A stretch of DNA of 64,000 nt from Solwaraspora sp. WMMD791 (GCF_029581195.1 NZ_CP120737.1:4131001-4195000); one strand, 5' to 3'. Shown: positions 15,475 through 24,292, counted from the stretch's first letter. The notes: a model not told the origin generated them from the letters alone. Translations and numbers: made by a program.

Positions 15475-17438
15475 CATTCCTCCTTGACCCGCTGCCACGC
15501 CGTCTCGTCGACGTCCAGGCGGGCAACGAGTGTCTCGGTGCCGTCGGCGGTCAGCCGCCACAGCTGTGATCCGTGCGGCAACCGAATGCTGTCCACTTTG
15601 AACTCGGCCACCACGTCGCTGCTCTCGCCCGGGGCGAACCCGTTGCCCCGGAACGGCGGTCGCTCGATGACCCAGCCTTCCATCGCCCGCATCGCGGACT
15701 CGTGCTGCCCGCCGTAGGGGATGCGGTAGAGACTCGGCCGGTAGGCCGGCCAGCGGAGCACGAAGATCTCCGGCGCCTCCCGATCGAACGGTGAGCCCGC
15801 GTAGCCCAACCCGAGCGCGGCGTGCAGCTTGCCCGGGGTGTTCAGATGGGCGACCTCGGCGGCCCGGTGCACGAAGCCGGACACCCGGTCGTACCCGCGC
15901 TCCAGGTAGTAGTCGACCTGGCTGGCCGCGATGGCCTTCTGCATCATCGTCGGCTGGTCGGGATCGGTACCACCGGTCGCGGCGACCGGCTGTGCGACCG
16001 GCGCCTCGGCCGGTCGGGCCTCCGCCGGCTCGGCGTCGGTCTCGTCACCGAGGCCGAGCTCGGCGGCCCAGCTGGCCAGGCCGACGATCTCTGCCCCGGG
16101 CAGCTTCGCGCCGACCGGGGTGCCCGGATTGATGACGAACGACCACTGGGGGTCGGGCCAGCGCCGGATCAGCTGGACGAACTTGACCTCGACCGTTTCG
16201 AGCGGGGTGTCGAAGTGGTCGGCGATGCGTTCCGGTGACGTGAACACCAGGACGAAGGTGTCACCGTCCACTGTTTCGGTGCGCCACACGAAGCCGTCGT
16301 CGCCCGGCCGCGCCCCGGCCGCCGACTCCGGCGAGACCGGCAGCAGGACCCGGGCCAGCAGCAGCGTCGACAGGAACGAGTTGCTGCCCCCGCCACCGGC
16401 AGCGGCCACCAGGTCGCGCTCGACGTCGTTCGCCGGATCGAAGACGACGGCCGGCTCCGGCTCCGGCTCCGGCAGCTGGGGATCCGGCTGGGGCTCCGGC
16501 TGTACGGGCTGTTGAGCGGGCTCGACCGGGGCGACCGGCGGCGCGGAGACCGGGCCCGGTGCCGCGACGTCGGCCGGGGCGGGGGCGACGTTCGCCGGAG
16601 CAGGGCCGACGTTCGCCGGAGCGGCCGATGCGGGGGCCGACGCCGCAGGCTCGACCGGCGCCGGACCGGCAGGTGGTGTCGGGACGCGACGGGGCAGGCC
16701 GTTGGGCCCGACGCCGCCGACGCCGCTGCCACTCGATCGGGTCGACCCGTACGGCGGTGGGCTGGCGGGTGTCGGCGGCGCGGTCGGTGTCGCCGCAGCG
16801 AGGTCGGGTTGTGGGCGGTGCGGCCACTGACCCTGCGGGGCCGGGGTGGTCGGCGGTGCGGGCGCCGGTGGCGCGGGTGCGGGCTCGGGTGGCGCGGCGT
16901 GATCGGTGGCGTACCGGTCGTGCGGCGACGGCATCGGCTCCCCGGGCCGGGCCGGAGCAGCGTGACCGCCCGGAGCACCGTGACCGCCCGGCCCCATGCC
17001 GGTCGGCACGGTGGCAGTGGCCCGTGCGCGGGCCTGCCCGCCCCGGTTCGGCAGTCGCGCGTCGCCCCGCGCCAACTGAGCGACGAACCAGGCCGGCAAC
17101 CAGCCTTCGATCGGTAGGCCGGGATTGACCGCCAGCCACCACTCAAGATTCGGCCAGGTGGCGGCGAGCTCGGCGAAGGTCACCCGGCGGGCGGAGCTGC
17201 CATTGTCGCCGAGGCAGGCCCGCAGGGTCACCGGGGAGGTGAAGGCGAGCACGTGGGTCCGGCCGTTGGTGGTCCAGGTACCCCAGCCGAGTGGAGCCTG
17301 ACCGGCCAGAGCCTCCGCCGACACCGGCAGCAGCAATTCCGTACCGGCCAGGATCTGGAAGTACAGCTCCTGGTCCTGCCGGAGCAGCGCATCACGCATC
17401 GCGGCCTCGACCTCGGTGGCCGGTTCCCATTCGGTCAC
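15474..17438 (-). CDS. Large protein with two SseB-like domains and a Pro-rich linker
   Basis: 654 residues. The first SseB-like domain (about 5-135) has LLLPVSAEAL, HVLAFTSPVTLRACLG, WPNLEWWLAVNPGLPIEGWLP. A Pro/Ala-rich linker covers about 140-320. A second SseB-like domain (about 325-470) repeats the pattern: RVLLPVSPESA, FVLVFTSPERIADHF, WPDPQWSFVINPGTPVGAKLPG. The C-terminal 170 residues (from DYYLERGYDRVSGFVHRAAE) are unassigned. SseB domains occur with type III and VII secretion genes. GTG 17438 behind GGAAGGGG. It is the largest product of this ESX-type locus and could be a substrate, chaperone or immunity factor. Confidence 0.8.
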   Translation of the reverse strand: MTEWEPATEVEAAMRDALLRQDQELYFQILAGTELLLPVSAEALAGQAPLGWGTWTTNGRTHVLAFTSPVTLRACLGDNGSSARRVTFAELAATWPNLEWWLAVNPGLPIEGWLPAWFVAQLARGDARLPNRGGQARARATATVPTGMGPGGHGAPGGHAAPARPGEPMPSPHDRYATDHAAPPEPAPAPPAPAPPTTPAPQGQWPHRPQPDLAAATPTAPPTPASPPPYGSTRSSGSGVGGVGPNGLPRRVPTPPAGPAPVEPAASAPASAAPANVGPAPANVAPAPADVAAPGPVSAPPVAPVEPAQQPVQPEPQPDPQLPEPEPEPAVVFDPANDVERDLVAAAGGGGSNSFLSTLLLARVLLPVSPESAAGARPGDDGFVWRTETVDGDTFVLVFTSPERIADHFDTPLETVEVKFVQLIRRWPDPQWSFVINPGTPVGAKLPGAEIVGLASWAAELGLGDETDAEPAEARPAEAPVAQPVAATGGTDPDQPTMMQKAIAASQVDYYLERGYDRVSGFVHRAAEVAHLNTPGKLHAALGLGYAGSPFDREAPEIFVLRWPAYRPSLYRIPYGGQHESAMRAMEGWVIERPPFRGNGFAPGESSDVVAEFKVDSIRLPHGSQLWRLTADGTETLVARLDVDETAWQRVKEE

Positions 17439-17586
17439 GGCCGCCCCCCTTCCACCGGACAGGCCACACGCGTCGGATACAACCTACAAGGTAGGGCGGC
17501 GATCACAACGGCCGGCGGGGAGGCGTTCTCGGCCACGCCCCGACTATCACTCAGCGTGCCGGTTGAAACACAATTCCCCTGGTCGG

Positions 17587-17880
17587 TCACTGAAACAGCC
17601 GGACGTTGTGCTGCTCCGCACTGAGATAGTCGGCCGCCGATTCGTCCACCGCCACCTTGATCTCCTGCAGCATGGTGCGCAACCGGCCGGCCGCCGCCCG
17701 CCAGTTGGCCTGGCGGGCCTCGTACGCCTGACGCGCCGCACCGTCCCAGCTGCCGACCAGCGGCGCGGCGTCGCGCTCCACCTGATCGAGCTGGGTCTCC
17801 AACGTCCGCAACGCCTGCTGGATGTCGACGCTCGCCTGCTGCAGCACCCGGAAGTCGACCACCAGGACGTCATCGTTCAT
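17587..17880 (-). CDS. WXG100 family protein (ESX substrate)
   Basis: 97 residues, two long helices with SWDG at the turn (about 44-47), a W-x-G motif. Such proteins form helical-hairpin dimers exported by type VII secretion. The C-terminus lacks an obvious YxxxD/E tail; the nearest is YLSAE. ATG 17880 lies 46 nt behind the partner gene, so the two products probably form a heterodimer. Confidence 0.9.
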   Translation of the reverse strand: MNDDVLVVDFRVLQQASVDIQQALRTLETQLDQVERDAAPLVGSWDGAARQAYEARQANWRAAAGRLRTMLQEIKVAVDESAADYLSAEQHNVRLFQ

Positions 17881-17926
17881 CGGGTCACCACCGACCCACC
17901 GGCACCCGTACCCGACACGCCTCGGC

Positions 17927-18244
17927 TCACAGCGGCAGCTCGATGCGTCGGGCGACGGCCGCGACCCGGTCGCCGGCGGCCGTGTCGGCACCACGGTAGT
18001 GCGCGCTCGCGCCGCGCACCGCACCTGCCGTCTCACGCAGCGCCCGGTGCAGGGCCGCCTGCTCCTGCGCCCACGCCGTCTTGACCTGCTCGAACGAGCG
18101 ACCACCAGCACCCCGCCAGGCGCTGCGCACCACCTCGAGACGCTGCAGCAGCCCGCGCAGCATCGCCTGCAGCTCCTCGTCGGTCTGCTCGAACCGGGCA
18201 GCGACCTGCTGCATCGCCGCCGGATCGACCTGTGTCTGCGACAT
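17927..18244 (-). CDS. WXG100 family protein (ESX partner)
   Basis: 105 residues with AWRG at the hairpin turn (about 43-46), flanked by two helices rich in Q, E and R. ATG 18244 is chosen because it starts MSQTQVDPAAMQQ, the common EsxA/B-like opening; ATG 18259 adds five residues. It sits directly behind eccB and before a second WXG100 gene. Confidence 0.9.
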   Translation of the reverse strand: MSQTQVDPAAMQQVAARFEQTDEELQAMLRGLLQRLEVVRSAWRGAGGRSFEQVKTAWAQEQAALHRALRETAGAVRGASAHYRGADTAAGDRVAAVARRIELPL

Positions 18245-18331
18245 CTGACCACCCGTCATGTCTCGCCTGCCGTCACCCCACCGACGAACGTAGCCGGGCG
18301 CGCTCCCCGACGCTGCCCCGTACCCGTCCGC

Positions 18332-18340
18332 TGTGGATAA
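18332..18340. promoter_or_regulatory. Single DnaA-box-like 9-mer in the ESX operon
   Basis: TGTGGATAA, exact complement of TTATCCACA, lies between eccB and the first WXG100 gene. A single box may be chance. Confidence 0.25.
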
Positions 18341-18368
18341 CGTGACGCCCGCTGCCGCTGCGGGGCCG

Positions 18369-19736
18369 TCACCGGAGGGCGGCGCGCGCGTCCAACGCCG
18401 GGCCGGCCGGGACCAGTCCGACCACGTCGGCGGGCATCGGTACCGGCACCGCGTCGGGATAGCCGAGCACCGCGAGCGTCGCCGGATCGGTCACCTCGTG
18501 CCGTACCCCGGTTTCGGTGACCAGGCTGACCGGCGCGGACGCGGATGCGCTCGCCGTACCGTCGCTCGCCGTACCGTCGCTCGCCGCGACCGCCCGGACG
18601 AGCGCCGCGCGGCCGGGCGGCACCTGCACCCCGCCGACCGCCGGCCCTGGCGGATCCAGGTCGATCTCCACCGGGGCGTCCGGCCCGGCGATCCGTACGC
18701 AGAGTCGACCGTCCGCTGCTTCGCGTAGTAGCGGTGTGGTCGCCGGTGGTGGTGCCGACCCGGACGGCGTCAGGTTCCCCGCGCCGGCAAGAGCACGGAA
18801 CCTGCCCTGCGTCAGCGGAGTCGGCACCGCCTGGTCATGGCTGGTGAGCAGCAGATCGGCCTGCACCTGGGTGATCTGCGCCAGTCCATCGCGCGCCGCC
18901 ACCGCGTACTGCCGCGATCCGCTCTGGGTGGCCACTACGAAGACCTCGCCGATCCGGGCGCCCGGTACGCCGGACGACCGGTCGCCGACGCCGGGCACCA
19001 CCGGCCCGACCAGGTCGGCACCGGCCGGCACCGCCCGCAGAAGCGCCGTCGCGACCGGCAGGGGCCGGTGCTGCCCCCAGCCGAGCGCGCCGCGCACCAG
19101 TTGCGGCTCCGGTACGCCGTGCCGCCGGCCACGCCAGAGCAGCGCGACCTCCCCGTCGGGTGTCTGGACCAGCAGCCCGTCCTCGCCCAGTGGGCGGTTC
19201 GTCGCGCTTGCGACCCCGACCCCGACCGCCGGCGGCGGAGCATCGGTGTCGCCGGACGTCGACGTCCCGGTGCCCGAGCAGACCGTCCAGGCGCCGTCGA
19301 GCAGATCATCCTGCTGCGGCAGCGAGTCGGGAGCGCCCAGGATGCCCAACGGGGCACCGCGCTGCACGCTGCGCAGCGCGTCCCGGGACACCAGCACGGT
19401 ACGCGGCGGCGCGCTTGCCACCAGCAGCGCCGCCGAACTGTAGTTGTGCACCGGGTGCAGCAGTCCGTCGCGGTAGACGTACCGGGCACCGGACTCGCGC
19501 TCGACGATGATCGCCCGGCCGTCCCGCCAGTCCTGCCGTGCCGATCCGGCGACCGCACCGTATGCCGCGGCACCACCCACCCCGATGGCGGCGACCAACA
19601 GACCGGCCAGCGCCACGGTCCCGGCCCGGCCGCCCGGCACCGGCGCAGCCGGATCGGCGTCGCCGGTCACCAGTGCGGCCACCGTCCGGTTCCCCGCATA
19701 CCGGTGCGACCGCAGCAGTTCGCGCCGCGATGCCAT
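18369..19736 (-). CDS. eccB: EccB, type VII secretion core component
   Basis: 455 residues. The cytoplasmic N-terminus MASRRELLRSHRYAGNRTVAALV is followed by one membrane segment (about 40-62) and a large periplasmic domain with repeated beta elements, as in EccB. Two cysteines (WTVCSG and RLCVRI) may form the family disulfide. ATG 19736 behind GGAGGTGG. It heads an operon with two WXG100 genes and an SseB protein. The other ESX core genes (eccC, eccD, eccE, mycP) are not in the window, so they are elsewhere or shared. Confidence 0.93.
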   Translation of the reverse strand: MASRRELLRSHRYAGNRTVAALVTGDADPAAPVPGGRAGTVALAGLLVAAIGVGGAAAYGAVAGSARQDWRDGRAIIVERESGARYVYRDGLLHPVHNYSSAALLVASAPPRTVLVSRDALRSVQRGAPLGILGAPDSLPQQDDLLDGAWTVCSGTGTSTSGDTDAPPPAVGVGVASATNRPLGEDGLLVQTPDGEVALLWRGRRHGVPEPQLVRGALGWGQHRPLPVATALLRAVPAGADLVGPVVPGVGDRSSGVPGARIGEVFVVATQSGSRQYAVAARDGLAQITQVQADLLLTSHDQAVPTPLTQGRFRALAGAGNLTPSGSAPPPATTPLLREAADGRLCVRIAGPDAPVEIDLDPPGPAVGGVQVPPGRAALVRAVAASDGTASDGTASASASAPVSLVTETGVRHEVTDPATLAVLGYPDAVPVPMPADVVGLVPAGPALDARAALR

Positions 19737-19868
19737 CGTCCACCTCCGCACTCCACTCGGGACGGCGCCGACAACCCGGCGTGACCGGCGCGTCGACGGT
19801 GAGAGATCGTATCGCCGATCGACGATGCGGGGCGGTACGGCGAACCGCCGTCATGGCAAGATCCGGGG

Positions 19869-20255
19869 ATGGGTTTCGTGACTAGCCTGCTCATTCGGCT
19901 CGGCAGCACCGCGCTCGCGTTCTGGCTCGCCACCCTCGTCATTCCCGGCATCAGCCTGGAGACCGACGCGGTCGGTGAGGGCATCGTCACCTTGCTGCTC
20001 GTGTCGGTGATCTTCGGTCTGGTGAACGCGATCCTGCAGCCGATCATCAAGACCCTCGGCTGCGGCCTCTACGTGCTGACGCTCGGCCTGATCGCGATCG
20101 TCGTGAACGGACTGCTGTTCCTGCTGACCGGTGTCATCGCCGAGCAGCTCGACCTGCCGTTCGAGGTCGACGGGTTCTGGCCGTCCGCCGTGCTCGGTGC
20201 GCTCTTCGTCAGCGTGGTCACCTGGCTGTTGGGGCTGGTGCTGGACCGGGACTGA
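19869..20255 (+). CDS. YvlD/phage-holin-4-like membrane protein
   Basis: 128 residues with four hydrophobic segments (about 5-25, 38-58, 64-90, 105-125) and the pattern VNAILQPIIKTLG plus VLTLGLIAIVVNGLLFLL. This matches the PF04020 (YvlD, holin superfamily IV) family of small integral membrane proteins. It is not phage-linked here. Function is unclear; members are often under cell-envelope stress control. It diverges from eccB. Confidence 0.85.
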   Translation: MGFVTSLLIRLGSTALAFWLATLVIPGISLETDAVGEGIVTLLLVSVIFGLVNAILQPIIKTLGCGLYVLTLGLIAIVVNGLLFLLTGVIAEQLDLPFEVDGFWPSAVLGALFVSVVTWLLGLVLDRD

Positions 20256-20342
20256 CCGTCGGGCATCGCGTCGCCGGACATCGCTCACCCGGTGTCGCCG
20301 CATCCGTCCGGAATTCGTAGGGACAGCCGACCAGCCGACGTC

Positions 20343-20348
20343 TACGGT
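20343..20348 (+). promoter_or_regulatory. -10 element of the GNAT gene
   Basis: TACGGT 6 nt before ATG 20355, no ribosome site; leaderless arrangement. Confidence 0.4.
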
Positions 20349-20354
20349 CAGCGG

Positions 20355-20816
20355 ATGGTGTCGATCATGCTTGCGGACGGCCATCAGATCTGCGACGACC
20401 CGACCCGGGTCGACGTCGACCGGGTCCACGGTTGGCTCTCCACCGACGCGTACTGGGCGCTGGGCCGCCCCCGGGAGGTGGTCGCCCGGTCGATCGCCAA
20501 CTCCCTGGTGTTCGGGGTCTACCGGGGCGGCGACGGCGGCCAGGTCGGTTTCGCCAGGGTCGTCACCGACAAAGCGACCTTCGGCTGGCTCTGTGACGTC
20601 TACATCGACCGCTCGGTGCGGGGTCGTGGACTCGGCCGCCGGCTGGTGGCGGCGGCCCGCGACGAACTGGCCCGACAGGGGGTACGCCGGCTGCTGCTGG
20701 GCACTCTGGACGCGCACGGCGTCTACGCCGAGCTGGGCTTCACCCCGCTGGCCGACCCCGACCGTTGGATGGAGCTGACGGCACCACCGACGGCCGATCT
20801 GAACACCGGCGGCTGA
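20355..20816 (+). CDS. GNAT family N-acetyltransferase
   Basis: 153 residues. The acetyl-CoA pyrophosphate loop is RGRGLGRRLVAAA (Q/RxxGxG/A) near residue 93-105, after LCDVYIDRSV. The C-terminal ELGFTPLAD is the usual end of the fold. ATG 20355 is preceded by TACGGT, so it is probably leaderless; an in-frame start 21 codons upstream has no support. The substrate cannot be inferred. Confidence 0.88.
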   Translation: MVSIMLADGHQICDDPTRVDVDRVHGWLSTDAYWALGRPREVVARSIANSLVFGVYRGGDGGQVGFARVVTDKATFGWLCDVYIDRSVRGRGLGRRLVAAARDELARQGVRRLLLGTLDAHGVYAELGFTPLADPDRWMELTAPPTADLNTGG

Positions 20817-20828
20817 CCGGCACGCGCG

Positions 20829-20913
20829 CCCGGTGACTCCACCGACCCGGTGACTCCACCGACCCGGTGACTCCACCGACCCGGTGACTCCACCGACCCG
20901 GTGGGTCAGCCGA
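20829..20913. repeat. 17-bp tandem repeat at the end of the anti-sigma gene
   Basis: Four exact copies of CCCGGTGACTCCACCGA (20829-20896), then a diverged copy to 20913 and part of another. The diverged units contain the stop and last codons of the anti-sigma gene, so the array seems to have grown out of that gene's 3' end. It separates two converging genes. Confidence 0.95.
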
Positions 20914-21595
20914 CCTGGTGGGTCAGGATCGCCGATCCGTCGGCCCGCACCAGCTCCAACCGTTCCAGGTCGGTCTCGGCGAACCGGGTGGCGCCGGTGA
21001 AGACGATCTCCGCGCCGGGACTCACCGCCCACGAACCGACCCGCTGCCTGGCACCGTCGCGGTCGTAGGCGACCAGCTCGAAGTTCATCGGTTCGCCGTC
21101 CGGATTGGTCGGCTCCCACCAGCATCGCATCGTCACCTCGGTGCCGTTGGCCACCTTCTGCAGGCCGACCTCGGCGTGGATCGGCAGCTGCGACGCCACC
21201 GGCTGCATCGCGGTGAGCTGGGTGCCGGGGTTGGTCTCCGGCGTACCGCCGGCACCGACCCAGCCGACCCCGAAGCCGACGACGATCGCCAGTCCGGCGG
21301 CGGCCAGCGCCGCGCCGGCGGTCTGCCAGCGCCGCATCCGCCGGCCCTTGCGGCGGGCCTGCCCGGCGGCGGTGACCAGCGTCGACAGCCGGGGGCCGGC
21401 CGACGGTGGGTCGCTGATCTGCTCGAACCCCGCCGGGTCGAGCCGGCCGAGCAGACCCGGCAGTACGGCGATCTCGGCGACCGCCTGCCGGCAGCTCGGA
21501 CAGCCACTGAGGTGGTGCTCGTACGCGGCACGTTCCGACGGGGACAGGGCACCCAGGACGTACGCGCCGTCGTCGTGCGCGTAGTCACACTTCAC
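20906..21595 (-). CDS. Zinc-binding (ZAS) anti-sigma factor of SigL
   Basis: 229 residues. An N-terminal ZAS domain with HHLSGCPSC (HxxxCxxC, about 28-37) binds the sigma factor. One membrane segment follows (AGAALAAAGLAIVVGFGVGWV, about 98-118) and then a roughly 110-residue extracellular beta domain. GTG 21595 overlaps the sigma stop (GTGA), so both proteins are made together. Redox-sensitive zinc release is known for relatives such as RslA; whether it applies here is inference. Confidence 0.9.
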   Translation of the reverse strand: MKCDYAHDDGAYVLGALSPSERAAYEHHLSGCPSCRQAVAEIAVLPGLLGRLDPAGFEQISDPPSAGPRLSTLVTAAGQARRKGRRMRRWQTAGAALAAAGLAIVVGFGVGWVGAGGTPETNPGTQLTAMQPVASQLPIHAEVGLQKVANGTEVTMRCWWEPTNPDGEPMNFELVAYDRDGARQRVGSWAVSPGAEIVFTGATRFAETDLERLELVRADGSAILTHQVG

Positions 21596-22107
21596 TGGGT
21601 CACCCCCATCTCCTCCAGCACCAGCCGCAGCGAGCGCAGTGCGTAATGTGTACGTGACTTCACGGTGCCGGGCGGCACCCCGAGCCGGGCGGCCGCCTCG
21701 GAGACCGAGCGACCCCGGTAGAAACATTCGATCAGCACCTCGCGGTGCGGTGGGGACAACCGGCCGAGAGCTTCGGCCACTGTCCACGCCTCCACCGCGC
21801 GGTCCGCCTCGTCCACCGCGGGCGGTGGCTCCGGCAGCTCGTCGGTGACGACCTCCCCGACCCGTACGCTGCGTCGACGCCAGGCGTCGATGGCGAGGTT
21901 GCGGGCCGTGGTGAACAGCCAGGCCCGTACGGAACCTCGCTCCGGGTCCAGCGACTCGGGATGTCGCCAGGCCCGCAGCAGCGTCTCCTGCACCAGGTCC
22001 TCGGCTCGTTGGCGGTCACCGCCGGCCAGCCGCAGGGCATGGGCGAAGAGCGCGTCGCCGTGCTCCTCGTGCAACGCGCGCATCAGTTGTGAATCCTGGT
22101 CGGTCAA
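21592..22107 (-). CDS. sigL: ECF sigma factor, SigL-type
   Basis: About 171 residues. Region 2 is at about 10-80 (MRALHEEHGDALFAHALRLA, AEDLVQETLLRAWRHPE, RAWLFTTARNLAIDAWRRR), region 4 at about 115-170 (LSPPHREVLIECFYRGRSVS, LGVPPGTVKSRTHYALRSLR). Sequence pattern and C-terminal LVLEEMGVTQ resemble mycobacterial SigL. TTG 22107 behind GGAAGGG is the likely start; the frame remains open upstream to 22161. A TGAACC-N16-CGTGTC promoter precedes it. Confidence 0.85.
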   Translation of the reverse strand: MTDQDSQLMRALHEEHGDALFAHALRLAGGDRQRAEDLVQETLLRAWRHPESLDPERGSVRAWLFTTARNLAIDAWRRRSVRVGEVVTDELPEPPPAVDEADRAVEAWTVAEALGRLSPPHREVLIECFYRGRSVSEAAARLGVPPGTVKSRTHYALRSLRLVLEEMGVTQ

Positions 22108-22132
22108 GAGGCGCCCTTCCCTTCCGCCTCTT

Positions 22133-22160
22133 GACACGTAGCCGCCGACCCGGCGGTTCA
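22133..22160 (-). promoter_or_regulatory. SigL-type autoregulatory promoter
   Basis: On the minus strand TGAACC (22155-22160), a 16-nt spacer, then CGTGTC (22133-22138). This equals the SigL consensus known from mycobacteria (TGAACC-N16-18-CGT). It lies 26 nt upstream of the sigma gene start, so the sigma factor likely drives its own operon. Confidence 0.75.
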
Positions 22161-22178
22161 ACGTCCTGCGAAAACAGC

Positions 22179-22973
22179 TCAGTTCATCGGCTGTTCCGGC
22201 GCGGTCATCGCATCGGCGACCGCCCGGGCGGCGGTCAGCAGCTTCGCGCGGACCACCCGGGCCGAGGTCATCATCTCGGCGGCCGGCAGCGCACAGGCGA
22301 TCGCGACCCGTCGTTCGACGTCCTTGTCGACGTTGACCATGACCGCCGCGCAGGCCACCCCCTGCCGGTACTGGCCGATCTCCAGATGCATGCCGCGCCG
22401 GTCGCCGACCGCGATGTCCGCCTCGAAACCCTCGATCGTCGTGATCGTCGCCGAGGTGAACGGCCGCATGCCGAATTCCTTGAGGTAGCGGAACCGCTGA
22501 TCGGGGGTGAGGGTGGCGAGCAGCGCCTTGCCGAGCGCGGTCGCGTGGGCGCCTTCGTCGAAGCCGGGGACCATGTCCTCCAGGTACGGCGACCGCAGCC
22601 CGTCCGCTGAGGCGGTCACCGCCACCTGGGTGCCGACGAATCGGCCGAGATAGTGGCTGTAGCCGGTCTCGACCGCCGCCCGGCGCAGGGCCTCGCCCAC
22701 CGCCGGCGGCCCGCGGAACGCGGCCACCAGTTCCCGGTAGCGGTCGGCGACCTCGAGCCCCACGATGTAGGTGCCGTCCTCACGACGGATCACATAGCCC
22801 TCGTACGCCAGCGTGCGCACCAGGTGGTACGTGGTGGCCACGGTCAGCTCGCAGCGCCGGGCAATCTGTTTGACGGTCAGTCCGCGCGGGGCACGACCGA
22901 CCGCTTCGAGCACCCGAAGTGCCCGTGAAACACTCCGGATGAGGTCCGAAGGTTCCGCCAAGGGGTCGCGCAC
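22179..22973 (-). CDS. IclR-family transcriptional regulator
   Basis: 264 residues. N-terminal winged helix (about 12-75: IRSVSRALRVLEAVG, LTVKQIARRCELTVATTYHL, LAYEGYVIR) and a C-terminal IclR effector domain (about 85-260: GAHATALGKALLATL, GMRPFTSATITT). GTG 22973 behind GGAGGTGG is preferred over GTG 22979. No catabolic gene is adjacent, so the regulon is unclear. It diverges from an empty 260-nt gap before the prenyl synthase. Confidence 0.9.
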   Translation of the reverse strand: MRDPLAEPSDLIRSVSRALRVLEAVGRAPRGLTVKQIARRCELTVATTYHLVRTLAYEGYVIRREDGTYIVGLEVADRYRELVAAFRGPPAVGEALRRAAVETGYSHYLGRFVGTQVAVTASADGLRSPYLEDMVPGFDEGAHATALGKALLATLTPDQRFRYLKEFGMRPFTSATITTIEGFEADIAVGDRRGMHLEIGQYRQGVACAAVMVNVDKDVERRVAIACALPAAEMMTSARVVRAKLLTAARAVADAMTAPEQPMN

Positions 22974-23233
22974 AACCACCTCCGCCGCCGGGGACTTACA
23001 CCATATGAAAAGACAGCCGCCTGTGGAATGCCCTTTCGAATCAGGGGCACCAGATGGCGACTATCGGTGTGGCGCCCGACACGTACGGTTCATGCTATTG
23101 GCTGGCCTGAGCTCATCGCAAATGGGAGCACCCACCGTCCACCCCCGTACCGCCGCTGGACAGCGGAAATCCGACTGCCACGCTACGCCGACGACCCCGT
23201 CCGGCAAGCCGGCCGTCAGCGGTACGGACGTCG
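22974..23233. other. Intergenic region, no gene seen
   Basis: About 260 nt between the IclR start and the end of the prenyl synthase gene. It contains a lower-GC patch (around 22995-23120). It must hold the IclR promoter, but no convincing -10, operator or terminator is visible. Confidence 0.5.
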
Positions 23234-24292
23234 TCAGTTGGTGCGGTCGGCGATGAAGTCGCAGAGGGACTCCATCGCCTGCCGGGCCGGCCCCGCCGGC
23301 AGCGGTGCCAGCCGGGACCGTGCCTCCTCGGCGTAGCTGCGCACCGTCTCCCGGGCGCGCTTGAGCGCCGGCGACTCGCGCAGCAGGCCGAGCGCCTCGG
23401 CGTGCAGGTCGTCGTCAGTCACCGGACCGGCGGCCAGGATCTCCCGCAACCGTCGGGAGGCGGCGTCACCGTCGTCGTCGGCCAGGGCGTACAGCATCGG
23501 CAGGGTCGGCACCCCCTCCCGCAGATCGGTGCCGGGCGTCTTGCCCGACTGGGCCGACTCGGAGGCGATGTCGAGCAGGTCGTCGGAGAGCTGGAACGCC
23601 ACGCCGATGGTCTCGCCGTACCCGGCGAGGGCCTCGATGTGGGTCGGCGTCGCACCGCCGAACATGCCGCCGAACCGGGCGGACGTCGCGATCAACGAGC
23701 CGGTCTTGTCCCCGATCACCTGCAGGTAGTGGTCGACCGACGGTTCACCGTCGCGCGGACCGACGGTCTCGGCGATCTGGCCGTGCACCAGCCGGGCGAA
23801 GGTGCGGGCCTGCAGCCGGACCGCCTCGATGCCCAGGTCAGCGGCGAGATCGGCGGCCCGGGCGAACAGGTAGTCGCCGACCAGGATCGCCACCGAGTTG
23901 GTCCACCGGGAGTTGGCGCTGGGCGCGCCCCGGCGCACCGGGGCCTCGTCCATCACGTCGTCGTGGTAGAGCGTCGCCAGGTGAGTGAGCTCCATCACTA
24001 CCGCCGCCGGCACCACCAGCGGCCGCTCCGGGTCGCCGAAGTGCGCGCCGAGCGCCACCAGCAGCGGCCGGAACCGCTTGCCGCCGGCCTCGACCAGATG
24101 TCGGGCCGCCTCGGTGACGAACGGGTCGGCGCTGAACACACTGTCGCGCAACTCGGCCTCGACCGACGCCATGATGTCGGTGACGGACGCCTGCAACCGC
24201 GGGTCGACGATGTCGATCCCGATCGAGGTCACCGCCCCGCCGCCAGACGCGATGGAGCTGCCGTCAGCCGTCCTCACCACACCCCCAACCAT
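23234..24292 (-). CDS. Long-chain trans-polyprenyl diphosphate synthase
   Basis: 352 residues of the class I isoprenyl synthase family. The first aspartate-rich motif is DDVMD near 111 with following RRG, the second DDLLD near 234, and GGKRFRPLL near 68-76 binds the substrate. It condenses IPP onto allylic diphosphates to give the polyprenyl tail, most likely of menaquinone, given menJ, menG and mqn genes nearby and the nuo operon next door. Chain length cannot be read off. It directly follows nuoN on the same strand, spaced only 45 nt, so it may share the nuo transcript. Confidence 0.92.
   Translation of the reverse strand: MVGGVVRTADGSSIASGGGAVTSIGIDIVDPRLQASVTDIMASVEAELRDSVFSADPFVTEAARHLVEAGGKRFRPLLVALGAHFGDPERPLVVPAAVVMELTHLATLYHDDVMDEAPVRRGAPSANSRWTNSVAILVGDYLFARAADLAADLGIEAVRLQARTFARLVHGQIAETVGPRDGEPSVDHYLQVIGDKTGSLIATSARFGGMFGGATPTHIEALAGYGETIGVAFQLSDDLLDIASESAQSGKTPGTDLREGVPTLPMLYALADDDGDAASRRLREILAAGPVTDDDLHAEALGLLRESPALKRARETVRSYAEEARSRLAPLPAGPARQAMESLCDFIADRTN

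Noticed and set aside
19869-20255. Prophage holin
   Set aside because: The YvlD family shares the holin superfamily label, but no lysin, integrase or phage structural gene is near.
20829-20913. CRISPR array
   Set aside because: Units are contiguous 17-bp tandem copies without spacers and no cas gene is present.
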